Shown: in pieces, positions 24,701 to 33,712 of the stretch
How positions within the stretch are numbered: position 1 is the first letter of the stretch
Layout: the number at the start of each line of letters is the position of its first letter
Assembly (NCBI RefSeq): GCF_036248275.1
Contig: NZ_CP109181.1
Coordinates: forward strand, 7,998,001 to 8,062,000
Length of the DNA stretch: 64,000 bases
From: Streptomyces sp. NBC_01716
GTDB taxonomy: Bacteria; Actinomycetota; Actinomycetes; Streptomycetales; Streptomycetaceae
Direction: 5' to 3'
Notes under the pieces: generated by a model
Seen by the model: the letters and a program-made list of their open reading frames with translations, nothing else
Told to the model about the DNA's origin: nothing
The model's database searches: none
Translations under genes and position numbers: made by a program

Positions 24701-25726
24701 ATGCGTAACTCGATCCGCGGGATCTCCGCGATCACAGGGATGGTGCTCCTCACGACCTTGTCGGGCTGTGTGAGCAGCGGCGGGAAGAACTCGATGACCC
24801 TCATGCTCGACGTGGGGTACCTGCCGAAGCATGCCCCGTTCATCTCCGCCATCGAGCGCGGTTTCTTCAAGGAGGAGGGCCTCGACGTCACGGTCATGCC
24901 GGGGTCCGGTTCGACCAACACGGTCACCTCCGTCGTCACCGGCAAGGTCGACGCCGGCTGGGCCGACTTCGGCGCCACCGTCACCGCCCAGGGCAGGGGC
25001 GTCAAGGTCAAGCAGGTCAACCTCCTGCAGGCCAGGTCCGCCTACGCGGTCGTCGGCCTCGCGGGCACCGGGATCAAGGGATGGGACGACCTCCGGGGCA
25101 AGACCGTCGCCACCGAGGGCGGCGGTGCGATGACCGCGATGTGGCCGTTCGCGATGAGCAAGCTGGGGCTCAAGGAAGGCGATGTCACCGTCGTCCCCGC
25201 ATCCAGCGCGTCGAAGATCCCCGGACTGCTCGCCGGCCAGTGGGACGCCAACCTCGCCCTGTACGTCTCCGACCAGCCGGCCATCGACGCACTCGGCCGG
25301 AAGGCCGTCGTACTGAAGTGGTCCGACCTGGGCATCGACCTCTACGGCAACGGGATCGTCGCCTCCGACGAGAAGCTCAAGAAGGATCCCGATCAGATCC
25401 GGCGGTTCAACCGGGCGATGCAGAAGGGATTCCTGTGGGCGTGCGGCCACCCGGCCGACGCCGCGAAGGACTTCCAGAAACAGGTCTCGGGCTACGAGAC
25501 CAAGACCATCACCCTCGCGATCAACGCTCAGTGCGCTCTCAACCGGGGCACCGGTGAGTCGGTGAACCAGTACGGCGTCATGGACGACGCGGGAGTCCAG
25601 AAAATCATCGACGTCGCCCGGAAGTTCCTCGGCCTGAAGCAGGGCAGCAACCTCACCCCCGAGGACGTGTACAGCAACGCGTACCTCACGCCGCTGAACT
25701 CCACAGAGACCATTCAGGCCCCGTGA
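24701..25726 (+). CDS. Substrate-binding lipoprotein, NMT1/TauA type
   Basis: 341 residues. Lipoprotein signal with lipobox LSGC near residue 22, then the two-lobe periplasmic-binding fold of the NMT1/ThiY-TauA group: LDVGYLPKHAPFISAIERGF, GAVTAQ-like ATVTAQGRGVKV, GWDDLRGKTVATEGGGAMT. It would capture the ligand outside the membrane and pass it to the permease. Start ATG 24701 is 20 bp after the permease stop; an upstream GTG extension would bury the signal peptide and is rejected. Confidence 0.87.
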   Translation: MRNSIRGISAITGMVLLTTLSGCVSSGGKNSMTLMLDVGYLPKHAPFISAIERGFFKEEGLDVTVMPGSGSTNTVTSVVTGKVDAGWADFGATVTAQGRGVKVKQVNLLQARSAYAVVGLAGTGIKGWDDLRGKTVATEGGGAMTAMWPFAMSKLGLKEGDVTVVPASSASKIPGLLAGQWDANLALYVSDQPAIDALGRKAVVLKWSDLGIDLYGNGIVASDEKLKKDPDQIRRFNRAMQKGFLWACGHPADAAKDFQKQVSGYETKTITLAINAQCALNRGTGESVNQYGVMDDAGVQKIIDVARKFLGLKQGSNLTPEDVYSNAYLTPLNSTETIQAP

Positions 25727-25745
25727 CGGCCGGACGGAGAGTCAC

Positions 25746-26537
<792 letters not shown>

Positions 26538-26586
26538 CCGCCGCCGGCCCGGACACCGACACCGACATGAATAGCAAGGAGTACCC

Positions 26587-28236
26587 ATGCTGAGCCTCAC
26601 CGCAGACGCCTCGCAGGTCGAAGCGGCCTACGGACTCAACGCGCGCAAGAGCCTCCTGTTCTCCGCGATCCGCCTCGACTCCTACCCCTTCGTCGCGCCG
26701 CTGATCGCGCGGAAGGACGACCAGCAGTACCTGCTGGTACGCCAGCAGGAGCAGGGCAACGCCCTCTCCGCCGGGGTCCCGAAGGAGCAGATCAGGTTCT
26801 ACGCCCCCTGGGTCACGATCGACCCGCGAATCGTCGCCGACACTCCCGCCGCGGAGTCCCTGACGAGCCTGGTGCGGGAACTCGCCGACGGCGCCGCGGT
26901 GCACCTCGCCGCCGACGTCGTCTACAGCCACCACCTCACGCTGTCCGGCTCCGTCGAGTTGGTCGTCGCCGACCAGGACCCCACCCCGGTCACCGCCTAC
27001 GAGCTCGATCTCGGAGAGGTCCTGGCGAGGTTCGTGGAGTGGCGCGAGACGGGCGTCCTCACCGCGCGCCGGCTCATCGAGAACGTCGAGCATCTCACCG
27101 GCCTGGCGGAGGAGTTCACCACCGGCGATGACAGCAGGTTCTCGGCGCTGAAGACGCTGGCCGGGGACCGCTCTCTCGACGCGCTGCTTCTCGCCGCGCC
27201 CCCCAACTTCACCGAGGCGACCGGGTTCCCGCAGCCGGACGGCGCGGTCGGGCTGTGGCTGGCCGGTCCGGAGAAGCTGATCGTGCTGGCGCCCGATGGA
27301 ACCCCCGGGGTCTCCGGGACGGCCGTCGGCCGCTTCCCGTCCATCGCCGCCGCTGTCCGGGCGCTGACCGACGGCGTACGGACCGGGGTCGAGGAGGAGT
27401 GGATCAGCGCCGGTCTGGCCCGCGAGCTGGAGCGCGAGGGCCTGGAGCCGGTCCCGGTCTCGGCGGACCTCGGCCACTGGCGGGACATCCGTGACCACGA
27501 GGACCTCGCCTTCCAGGTCGTCGCCGCGCGGGCGAGTGTGTTCGCCATCGAGGAGGCGCTGGCCTGGGCGGAGGCGGGCCTCGACGCCGGCCGCTCGTTC
27601 ACCGAGCTCGACATCAACGCGGTGTACGTCAAGAAGGTCGCCGAGTTCCGTACGGTGAACGAGATCCCCTTCGGTATCGAGCCGTACTTCACCAACCTCC
27701 ACTCGTCGAACCGGATGCTCTTCCCCGGCCCGCCGGTCGACTACCCGATCAACGACGAGACGACCTGCATCCAGCTCGACGCAGGAGTGCGCGTCGTGTT
27801 CGACGGGGTCAACGTCGCCACCTCCGACATGGCCCGCTCGCTGCCCCGCACCGCGGCGGCGAAGGAGGCGTACGAGTTCTTCTTCGACGTGGTGCGTGAG
27901 GGCATCATCGGGCAGCTCAAGCCCGGCGTGGTGTGCGAGGACGTGCACGAGGGCACCCTGCGCTACCTGGCGCCGCACCTGGACCGGATGGTCCGGATCG
28001 GGATGCTCGGGACCGACGTCGACTTCAACACGGAGTACCGCAAGCGCAACGTCGGCCACCTCATGGGCAAGCAGGAGTCGTTCGCCAACGAACTCCGGCC
28101 CGGCTACAAGCATGTACTCGGAGTCGGTTCGTACGGTGCCGCCGAGATCCCCTGGCGCTACGAGAACGCGGCGATCGGCACCGAGGACCTCTGGTACATC
28201 GGGCGCGACCGTACCTACATCGTGAGCATGCGATGA
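26587..28236 (+). CDS. M24-family metallopeptidase-like hydrolase
   Basis: 549 residues with GGAG-like ribosome site before ATG 26587. The C-terminal half is the pita-bread fold of M24 (aminopeptidase P, prolidase, creatinase). Candidate dinuclear metal ligands are all present: Asp near 398 (CIQLDAG), Asp near 414 (TSDMARS), His near 490 (NVGHLMG), Glu near 519 (AAEIPW) and Glu near 525 (RYENAAI). The first two are about five residues further apart than in classic M24 enzymes. The N-terminal half is a creatinase-N-like domain. Co-located with a sugar-acid pathway and an importer, it may cleave an amide or peptide-like bond in the imported compound; this is inference. Confidence 0.78.
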   Translation: MLSLTADASQVEAAYGLNARKSLLFSAIRLDSYPFVAPLIARKDDQQYLLVRQQEQGNALSAGVPKEQIRFYAPWVTIDPRIVADTPAAESLTSLVRELADGAAVHLAADVVYSHHLTLSGSVELVVADQDPTPVTAYELDLGEVLARFVEWRETGVLTARRLIENVEHLTGLAEEFTTGDDSRFSALKTLAGDRSLDALLLAAPPNFTEATGFPQPDGAVGLWLAGPEKLIVLAPDGTPGVSGTAVGRFPSIAAAVRALTDGVRTGVEEEWISAGLARELEREGLEPVPVSADLGHWRDIRDHEDLAFQVVAARASVFAIEEALAWAEAGLDAGRSFTELDINAVYVKKVAEFRTVNEIPFGIEPYFTNLHSSNRMLFPGPPVDYPINDETTCIQLDAGVRVVFDGVNVATSDMARSLPRTAAAKEAYEFFFDVVREGIIGQLKPGVVCEDVHEGTLRYLAPHLDRMVRIGMLGTDVDFNTEYRKRNVGHLMGKQESFANELRPGYKHVLGVGSYGAAEIPWRYENAAIGTEDLWYIGRDRTYIVSMR

Positions 28237-28267
28237 CGGCCGGACCGATCGAGAACCGGGATGTGAC

Positions 28268-28729
28268 ATGACCGACGTGCAGGAGCGCCTCAAGGCGCTG
28301 TCCATCGAGCTTCCAGTGCTCGGCCCGCCCCGCTACGCCTATGAGGCGACCACCCGTTGGGGGAATCTGCTCTTCGTCTCCGGGCAGATCTCACGTACCG
28401 GCTCGGGCGAGACCCTGCGGGGCCGTCTGGGAGAAGACGCCACCGTGGCCGACGGGGTGACCGCCGCGAGAACCGCCGCGCTCAATCTCCTGGCGCGCGT
28501 GGACGACGCGGTCGGCCTCGACAAGGTGGAGCGGATACTGAAGCTCAATGCCTGGGCGGCGAGTTCGCCCACCTTCGTGGACCAGCCGTCGGTGATCGAC
28601 GGGGCGTCGCGGCTGTTGCTCGACGTCCTGGGCGACGCGGGCCGCCACGCCCGGACGGCCTTGCCGTCCCATGTGCTGCCCCAGGGCGCGCTGGTGGAAC
28701 TCGACGCCACGATCGCCATTCGCGGGTAG
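28268..28729 (+). CDS. RidA/YjgF-family protein
   Basis: 153 residues. The Rid fold is shown by WGNLLFVSGQISR, ALNLLARVDDAVGLDKVERI, LNAWAASSPTFVDQPSVIDG and HARTALPSHVLPQGALVELD, where the Arg in HARTAL corresponds to the RidA active-site Arg. RidA hydrolyses reactive enamines and imines made by PLP enzymes or oxidases; longer relatives like this one belong to less-known Rid subfamilies. Last gene of the operon, 31 bp after the M24 gene, followed by a strong hairpin. Confidence 0.85.
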   Translation: MTDVQERLKALSIELPVLGPPRYAYEATTRWGNLLFVSGQISRTGSGETLRGRLGEDATVADGVTAARTAALNLLARVDDAVGLDKVERILKLNAWAASSPTFVDQPSVIDGASRLLLDVLGDAGRHARTALPSHVLPQGALVELDATIAIRG

Positions 28730-28758
28730 CGCGTGTCCGGGCCACAGGGCCCGGCGAA

Positions 28759-28793
28759 GAGGGCCGGACGGCAGGGGGTGCCGTCCGGCCCTC
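28759..28793. terminator. Terminator after the RidA gene
   Basis: A perfect 15-bp stem (GAGGGCCGGACGGCA with its complement) around a GGGGG loop. It lies between the convergent RidA and ATP-binding genes and probably serves both. Confidence 0.85.
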
Positions 28794-28801
28794 AGCCGTG
28801 T

Positions 28802-29248
28802 TCAGAGGCAGGTCTTCAGGGTCGCCCACACCGCTTTTCCACCGGTGAGCGCCGAGTGGTCGGCACCCCACGCGTCGGCGAGCTCCTCCACGAGGAACAG
28901 TCCGCGTCCCGACTCGTCGTCGGGGCCCGGACCGCGTGGCCGGAGCCTGCCGCCCGCGTAGTCGTGGTCGTGCACCTCCAGGCGGAGACACCGGTCGGTC
29001 ACGAGACCGATGCCGCACAGGATCCGGGTACTCGGCGTGTGGCGTACGGCGTTGGTGGCCAGTTCGGACATGAGCAGGATGGCGTCCGCGCACACTCCGT
29101 CAGGCAATCGCCAGGCGGTCAGTCTCGCGCTCATCGAGTGCCGTGCCACTCGGACACTGGAACGGTCTGCCGGAAGTTCGAGCCAGTGCGAACGATCCGG
29201 GCTCGCGACGTCCAGGAGCTGGGGGGAGCGAGTCGTGCGGGGGGACAC
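28802..29248 (-). CDS. ATP-binding regulatory protein (RsbW/anti-sigma-like)
   Basis: 148 residues from GTG 29248. A HATPase_c_2 domain: N box LLMSELATNAVRHTP, G1 box DDESGRGLFLVEELADAWG. Streptomyces has many such short GHKL proteins, related to anti-sigma kinases RsbW/SpoIIAB; most have unknown partners. It is divergent from the HTH/DUF397 genes and lies a few kb from a SpoIIE-type phosphatase, a common functional partner of this class. Partnership is inferred only. Confidence 0.85.
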   Translation of the reverse strand: MSPRTTRSPQLLDVASPDRSHWLELPADRSSVRVARHSMSARLTAWRLPDGVCADAILLMSELATNAVRHTPSTRILCGIGLVTDRCLRLEVHDHDYAGGRLRPRGPGPDDESGRGLFLVEELADAWGADHSALTGGKAVWATLKTCL

Positions 29249-29557
29249 GTTTGTCGCCTTCCGTCGGGGCGGGCGCAGTCATGAGACGCGGGGGGTGAGC
29301 AACAGGCCTGCCGGACAGGGGTGTTCCGGGACGGACTCCGGGACCGGACACGCCAAAGGGCGCCAACTCCAGAGACAGCAAAGGGTGTTGACGAGGGATG
29401 CCCTTACGGCGGGATCACTCACGTAGATAACTATGCTCGCAGACGGCTTCACGCTGCAACCGCCTCCCTGATAATTTCAGGAGGGTAAATCTGTCTGGCG
29501 GCACCCCCAAGTCGCTGACAGACTCCTACGAGTGACGGACCCTCAGGAGGTAGGGCG
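29249..29557. other. Divergent intergenic region
   Basis: Between the ATP-binding gene and the HTH gene. Contains a TTGACG at 29388 and an AT-rich stretch TAGATAACTATG near 29424, but no pair with good spacing, so I assign no promoter. AGGAGG at 29545-29550 is the ribosome site for TTG 29558. Confidence 0.4.
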
Positions 29558-30430
29558 TTGAGCGAAGCTCGTCCGGGTACGAGTACCGGTGCACCCACGG
29601 TTCTGCGCATGATCCTCGGCCGGCGGCTGCAGGACATGCGGCTGGGCGCGGGCGTGTCATTGGACGACGCGGCCAAGACCCTGCGTATGAAGCCGTTGAG
29701 CATCCGCCGTCTGGAGAAGGCGGAGGTCCCCCTCAAGCCTCTCTACGTGGAGAAGCTGCTCCAGACCTACGGGGCCCAGCAGCAGGAGATAGACGAGTTC
29801 ATCACCCTCGCCGAGCAGGCCAACGAGCCCGGCTGGTGGCACGCGTACCGCGATGTGCTGCCCAACTGGTTCACCGCGTACGTCAGTCTGGAGACCGGTG
29901 CCCAGATGCTGCGCACCTACGAGCCCCACTACGTCACGGGGCTGCTCCAGACCTACCCGTACGCCCGTGGCGTACTGCGCGGGGGTTTCCCCAACGAGAG
30001 CGAGGAAGACCTCGAACGGCGCGTCGACCTGAGGACGCGCCGGCAGGGTCTCCTGGAGAAGGACGGCGCGCCCACGCTGTGGGTGGTCATGGAAGAGGCC
30101 GTTCTGCACCGGGTGGTGGCCGGCGCGGAGGTCATGCGCGGACAGATCGAGCGCCTCCTGGAGGTCTCGGAACTGGAGCACGTCAGCGTCGACGTCGTGC
30201 CGTTCACCGCGGGTGCCCACGTGGGGGCGTGCGCGCCTTTCACCTACTTCCGGTTCGAGGAGCCGGAACTGCCCGACATCGTCTACAGCGAGATCCTCTC
30301 CGGCTCCATGTATCTGGATCAGCGTTCCGATGTCGCGGCTCATCTGGAGGCGCACAACCGGATGTCCCTGCTGACGTCGTCCGCGACCAGCAAGGCGCTT
30401 CTCAACCGCATGCGCAAGGAGTACTCATGA
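29558..30430 (+). CDS. XRE-family HTH regulator with DUF5753 domain
   Basis: 290 residues from TTG 29558. N-terminal HTH (LGRRLQDMRLGAGVSLDDAA, KPLSIRRLEKAEV), then the DUF5753 domain common to Streptomyces regulators of the Scr1/BldB-associated group (NWFTAYVSLETGAQMLRTYE, GLLQTYPYARGVL, VSVDVVPFTAGAHVGACAPF). Its stop overlaps the DUF397 gene start, the standard pairing. Such pairs have been likened to toxin-antitoxin systems and are linked to development in Streptomyces; the role here is not shown. Confidence 0.88.
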   Translation: MSEARPGTSTGAPTVLRMILGRRLQDMRLGAGVSLDDAAKTLRMKPLSIRRLEKAEVPLKPLYVEKLLQTYGAQQQEIDEFITLAEQANEPGWWHAYRDVLPNWFTAYVSLETGAQMLRTYEPHYVTGLLQTYPYARGVLRGGFPNESEEDLERRVDLRTRRQGLLEKDGAPTLWVVMEEAVLHRVVAGAEVMRGQIERLLEVSELEHVSVDVVPFTAGAHVGACAPFTYFRFEEPELPDIVYSEILSGSMYLDQRSDVAAHLEAHNRMSLLTSSATSKALLNRMRKEYS

Positions 30431-30678
30431 CCATCACGGATGGAAGTGTCTACAACGGGATGCCGGCGCTGGACCTCGGTGAGCACGGCTGGGAGTGCCC
30501 CTGGAGTGGACCCAACGGAGGCCAGTGCGTGGAGACCAAGCAACTCTCCGACGGCCGTGTGGCACTGCGGCAGTCGACGGATCCGGCCGGTCCCGCACTG
30601 ATCTACACGCCGCAGGAGATCGCCGCGTTCGTCGCGGGAGTCAAGAAGGGGCTCGCCGATCACCTGGCGGTCGGCTGA
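30427..30678 (+). CDS. DUF397-domain protein
   Basis: 83 residues, start ATG 30427 overlapping the upstream stop (ATGA). Contains the DUF397 pattern GGQCVETKQLSDGRVALRQS and a helical C-terminal part (FVAGVKKGLADHLAVG). Small acidic partner of the upstream HTH/DUF5753 regulator; translational coupling implies a stoichiometric complex. The GWECPWSGPNG start is slightly atypical. Confidence 0.88.
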   Translation: MTITDGSVYNGMPALDLGEHGWECPWSGPNGGQCVETKQLSDGRVALRQSTDPAGPALIYTPQEIAAFVAGVKKGLADHLAVG

Positions 30679-30760
30679 ACCAGGACACCAGCGGGAAGGA
30701 TCCGCATCGGCCCCGGCCGCGGCCTGCCCGGTACCACACGCCCATCACTGAGGGGACAGA

Positions 30761-31588
30761 ATGACCAACTCGCATGCCGCGCGGGACATCGACACCAGCA
30801 GGCCGCACTCCGCCCGCATGTACGACTACTACCTGGGCGGCAAGGACCACTTCGACGTCGACAAGCAGGCCGCCGAGATGGTGGCGGGCGCGTATCCCGG
30901 CATCTTCGTGTGCGCACGGGAGAACCGCGCCTTCATGCACCGGGCCACCCGCGTCCTCGCGCGTGAGCACGGCATCCGGCAGTGGCTCGACATCGGTACC
31001 GGCATCCCGACCGAGCCGAACCTGCACCAGGTGGCGCAGGCCGTCGTCCCCGACGCCCGGGTTGTCTACGCCGACAACGACCCGCTCGTCCTCAAGTACG
31101 CCGAGCGCCTGATGCGGAGCACGCGCCAGGGCCGCACCACGTACATAGAGGCGGACGTCAACGACCCGCAGTCTCTTCTCGACGCCCCCGAACTCACCGA
31201 GGTGCTGGATCTGAGCCGGCCCGTGGGGCTGTCGCTGAACGCCCTCATGCACTTCGTCACCGACGCCCAGGACCCGTACGGAATCGTCAGCCGGCTGCTG
31301 GACGTCTTCCCCTCGGGCAGCGCCCTGGCCCTCAGCCACTGCACGCCCGACTTCGACCCGCCCACCTGGCAGAGGGTCACCGACATCTACACCAACGCCG
31401 GGACGCCCGTGCAGTTCCGCTCGCAGAAGGACGTCGCCCGCTTCTTCGACGGTCTCGAACTGCTCGATCCCGGTATCACCGTCGGCCACCGCTGGCGTCC
31501 CGACGTGGCGGACGTGAGTGCCGACACGACGGGCACGCCAACGGACGCCGAAGTCAGTCTGTGGACCGGCCTGGCGATCAAGCCCTAG
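30761..31588 (+). CDS. SAM-dependent methyltransferase, DUF574 family
   Basis: 275 residues. DUF574 (Methyltransf_19) features: RPHSARMYDYYLGGKDHFDV, cofactor motif LDIGTGIPTEPNLHQVAQ, VVYADNDPLVL, TYIEADVND. These proteins are abundant in Streptomyces with largely unknown substrates. It follows the DUF397 gene by 82 bp on the same strand, with a GGGGACAG ribosome site. The last 4 bp overlap the convergent haloperoxidase-like gene. Confidence 0.9.
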   Translation: MTNSHAARDIDTSRPHSARMYDYYLGGKDHFDVDKQAAEMVAGAYPGIFVCARENRAFMHRATRVLAREHGIRQWLDIGTGIPTEPNLHQVAQAVVPDARVVYADNDPLVLKYAERLMRSTRQGRTTYIEADVNDPQSLLDAPELTEVLDLSRPVGLSLNALMHFVTDAQDPYGIVSRLLDVFPSGSALALSHCTPDFDPPTWQRVTDIYTNAGTPVQFRSQKDVARFFDGLELLDPGITVGHRWRPDVADVSADTTGTPTDAEVSLWTGLAIKP

Positions 31589-32916
31589 TCGTCTGACGTC
31601 TGGGGGCGTGCCGCGCCCAGTGGTTGGAAGTGGTGGGCGAGCGTCCAGGCGCCGACGCGGCTGCCGGTGCGGCATCCGGTGATGTCCGCTGTCCGGAAGT
31701 GGATGCCGGCCCAGACGCGGGCGTTGATCATGTCCTCGTTGAGCTGGTCGGCGTATTCGTAGTGCCGTGTGGTGCCGGTGCCCTCGGAGGGAATGGTGAG
31801 GTCGATGCGGGTGGTGCCGAGGATCCCGGTCAGGGTCCTGGTCACGGCGCCGGCGAGCGCGGCGTGGCCGCTGATGTAGTCGGGGTGCGGTGGCGTGACG
31901 AGCAGCGGCTCCCAGTCCGGGTCGGCGTCGGTCGCGGGGTTGCCGTCGGTGTCGGCCAGTTGGACGGCGGTGATCGGCCGCCAGAATCCGTGGTGGAGTT
32001 TGGCGTCCCACGCGGCGATGGCGGCGTCGGTCGCCGACGCGTTCGCCGCGGCGAACATGCGTGCTGTCTCCGCGATGCGGAAGTGGTGACGGGCGGTGTA
32101 GTCCCGGAACGCCGACTGGAGTTGCACCACCAGGTTGCCCCCGAAGAACAGGGCGGTCTCGGTCTGGTGCGCGGTACGGGCCGAGCCGGTCTTCGCCCCC
32201 ATGCTCTTCACCTCGTTCACGTCCCGGGCGTAGCGGGCCGAGGACAGGGCGGGCGGCTTGCCGGGACGGAACTGATCCGGTGAGGTGAGCGTCAGGGGGC
32301 GCAGTTCGCCGAGCCAGGTGTCCAGGAACGGCAGACGCGCGGGCGGGGTTGGCCGCCAGACGCCGGGCGCGGGCGTGGCGGTGAACTTCACCGGCGCGAA
32401 CCGGCCGTCTCCTTCGCGTAGTTCGACGAGGTGGTCGGCGGCGCGTTTCCCGAACGCCACGCCCTGGCTCTTCGCGCTGCCCTCGGGGATCTTGGCGAGG
32501 GAGCCGGCGTACGCGCTGTCGAGGCGCGCCCGGGAGGCGGGGAAGTACGTGAGCAGTACGCGGTGCGCGGCGGTCACGGCCGCGGCCTCGGGCGACGCGG
32601 TGGAGGGTCCGCGCGCCCGCCACTTGTACGGGGCGTAGTCGCCCTGGATGCCGACCACGGCGTTGTAGACGGCGGCCGAGACGAAGCCGTGCCAGATGGC
32701 GGCCTGCCCGGAGGGGTGGGTGGCGCCGAGGTTGTCGTTGATGGTGTCGGTGGCGATGGCGTTCCAGTCGCGGATCGCCCCGGGGTCCGCCGAAGGCGCC
32801 GGGCGGCTCTCGGCGGTGGCCGCAGGGGTGGGGCCCGCCACGGCCGTGATGGCGAGCAGGAGGAGCGAGGTGACGGCGCCGATGAGGGGCCGTCTGCTCG
32901 AAGGAGAAGTACGCAT
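31585..32916 (-). CDS. Secreted vanadium-haloperoxidase / PAP2-like protein
   Basis: 443 residues with a Sec signal peptide (RRPLIGAVTSLLLLAITAV, cleavage near ATAES). The C-terminal part has the vanadate/phosphate-site pattern: Lys and Arg in AKLHHGFWRPITAV, HPDYISGHAAL, and Arg-x5-His in ARVWAGIHFR. This matches vanadium-dependent haloperoxidases and related acid phosphatases of the PAP2 superfamily. Most Streptomyces members are unstudied, and oxidase activity cannot be told from phosphatase by eye. Its stop overlaps that of the DUF574 gene. Confidence 0.85.
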   Translation of the reverse strand: MRTSPSSRRPLIGAVTSLLLLAITAVAGPTPAATAESRPAPSADPGAIRDWNAIATDTINDNLGATHPSGQAAIWHGFVSAAVYNAVVGIQGDYAPYKWRARGPSTASPEAAAVTAAHRVLLTYFPASRARLDSAYAGSLAKIPEGSAKSQGVAFGKRAADHLVELREGDGRFAPVKFTATPAPGVWRPTPPARLPFLDTWLGELRPLTLTSPDQFRPGKPPALSSARYARDVNEVKSMGAKTGSARTAHQTETALFFGGNLVVQLQSAFRDYTARHHFRIAETARMFAAANASATDAAIAAWDAKLHHGFWRPITAVQLADTDGNPATDADPDWEPLLVTPPHPDYISGHAALAGAVTRTLTGILGTTRIDLTIPSEGTGTTRHYEYADQLNEDMINARVWAGIHFRTADITGCRTGSRVGAWTLAHHFQPLGAARPQTSDD

Positions 32917-33148
32917 AGTTGACTTAACGGCTGGTCGGGCGGGATGTCACGCCCCTCGAAGGCGTCTGGGCGTCAGCCTTCTCCGGCGTACTCGGGCTCG
33001 GCGACGCACCACGCGGCTCGGGGTTGTTCCGCTCCCCGGTGGTAAGGCGTGATCTACGCTTCGCACCGGATTGCCCGAAAATCTCCCATCCTGGAAATGC
33101 GGTGCCTTTTCGGGCGGCGACCCCCCCTTCGAGCCAGGAGAACCAGCG

Positions 33149-33562
33149 ATGAGCGACTACGGACACGACCTCGCCTTCGGGGCACTGCTGGAAGTGGAGG
33201 ACCGGCCCGAGGACGCCGTGGCGCCCGCCCGCCATGGTGGCCCGCACGGCCGCGACCCTCGACATCATCAGCGGCGGCCGGTTCGAACTGGGACTGGCGA
33301 CCGGTGCCCAGCAACTGAGGAAGCCGGGCGGTCACCGGGCGCCGTACGCCGCGGATACAACATCAAGGGAAGCTTCTCCAACGGCTCCGGATTCCTGGAG
33401 GGCCCTCCGAGGACATGGGTCGAGCAGCTGACCGCACTCGCCCTCACCCAGGGAATGAGCACGTTCCTCCTCTACCGCGTCCACTCGGCCGACCTGCTGC
33501 GCCGTTTCGCCGATGAGGTCGTCCCCGCCGTACGGGAGGCCGTCGCCGCCGAGCGGCGTTAG
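33149..33562 (+). pseudogene. Decayed LLM-class flavin/F420-dependent oxidoreductase
   Basis: ATG 33149 behind CAGGAG starts MSDYGHDLAFGALLEV, the family N-terminus. After EDAV a block is missing and the frame shifts to MVARTAATLDIISGGRFELG, the conserved barrel core. A further deletion and shift lead to NIKGSFSNGSGFLEGPPRTW and FLLYRVHSADLLRRFADEVV, the C-terminus. About 138 codons remain of the usual roughly 330. At least two internal deletions and two frameshifts; certainly inactive. Confidence 0.78.
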
Positions 33563-33712
33563 GGCCTGATCCGAACGACAGACCCCAGGTCCTGTCCGGC
33601 GACCCGAGGACGTAAGTGGCATCCTCGACAAGAGGGCGGAACGAACGGCCCCCGATGAGTGGGTGCGGTCATCGTTCATGCCTTTCTGTAATCGGCGAAA
33701 GGCGGTGGGTCA

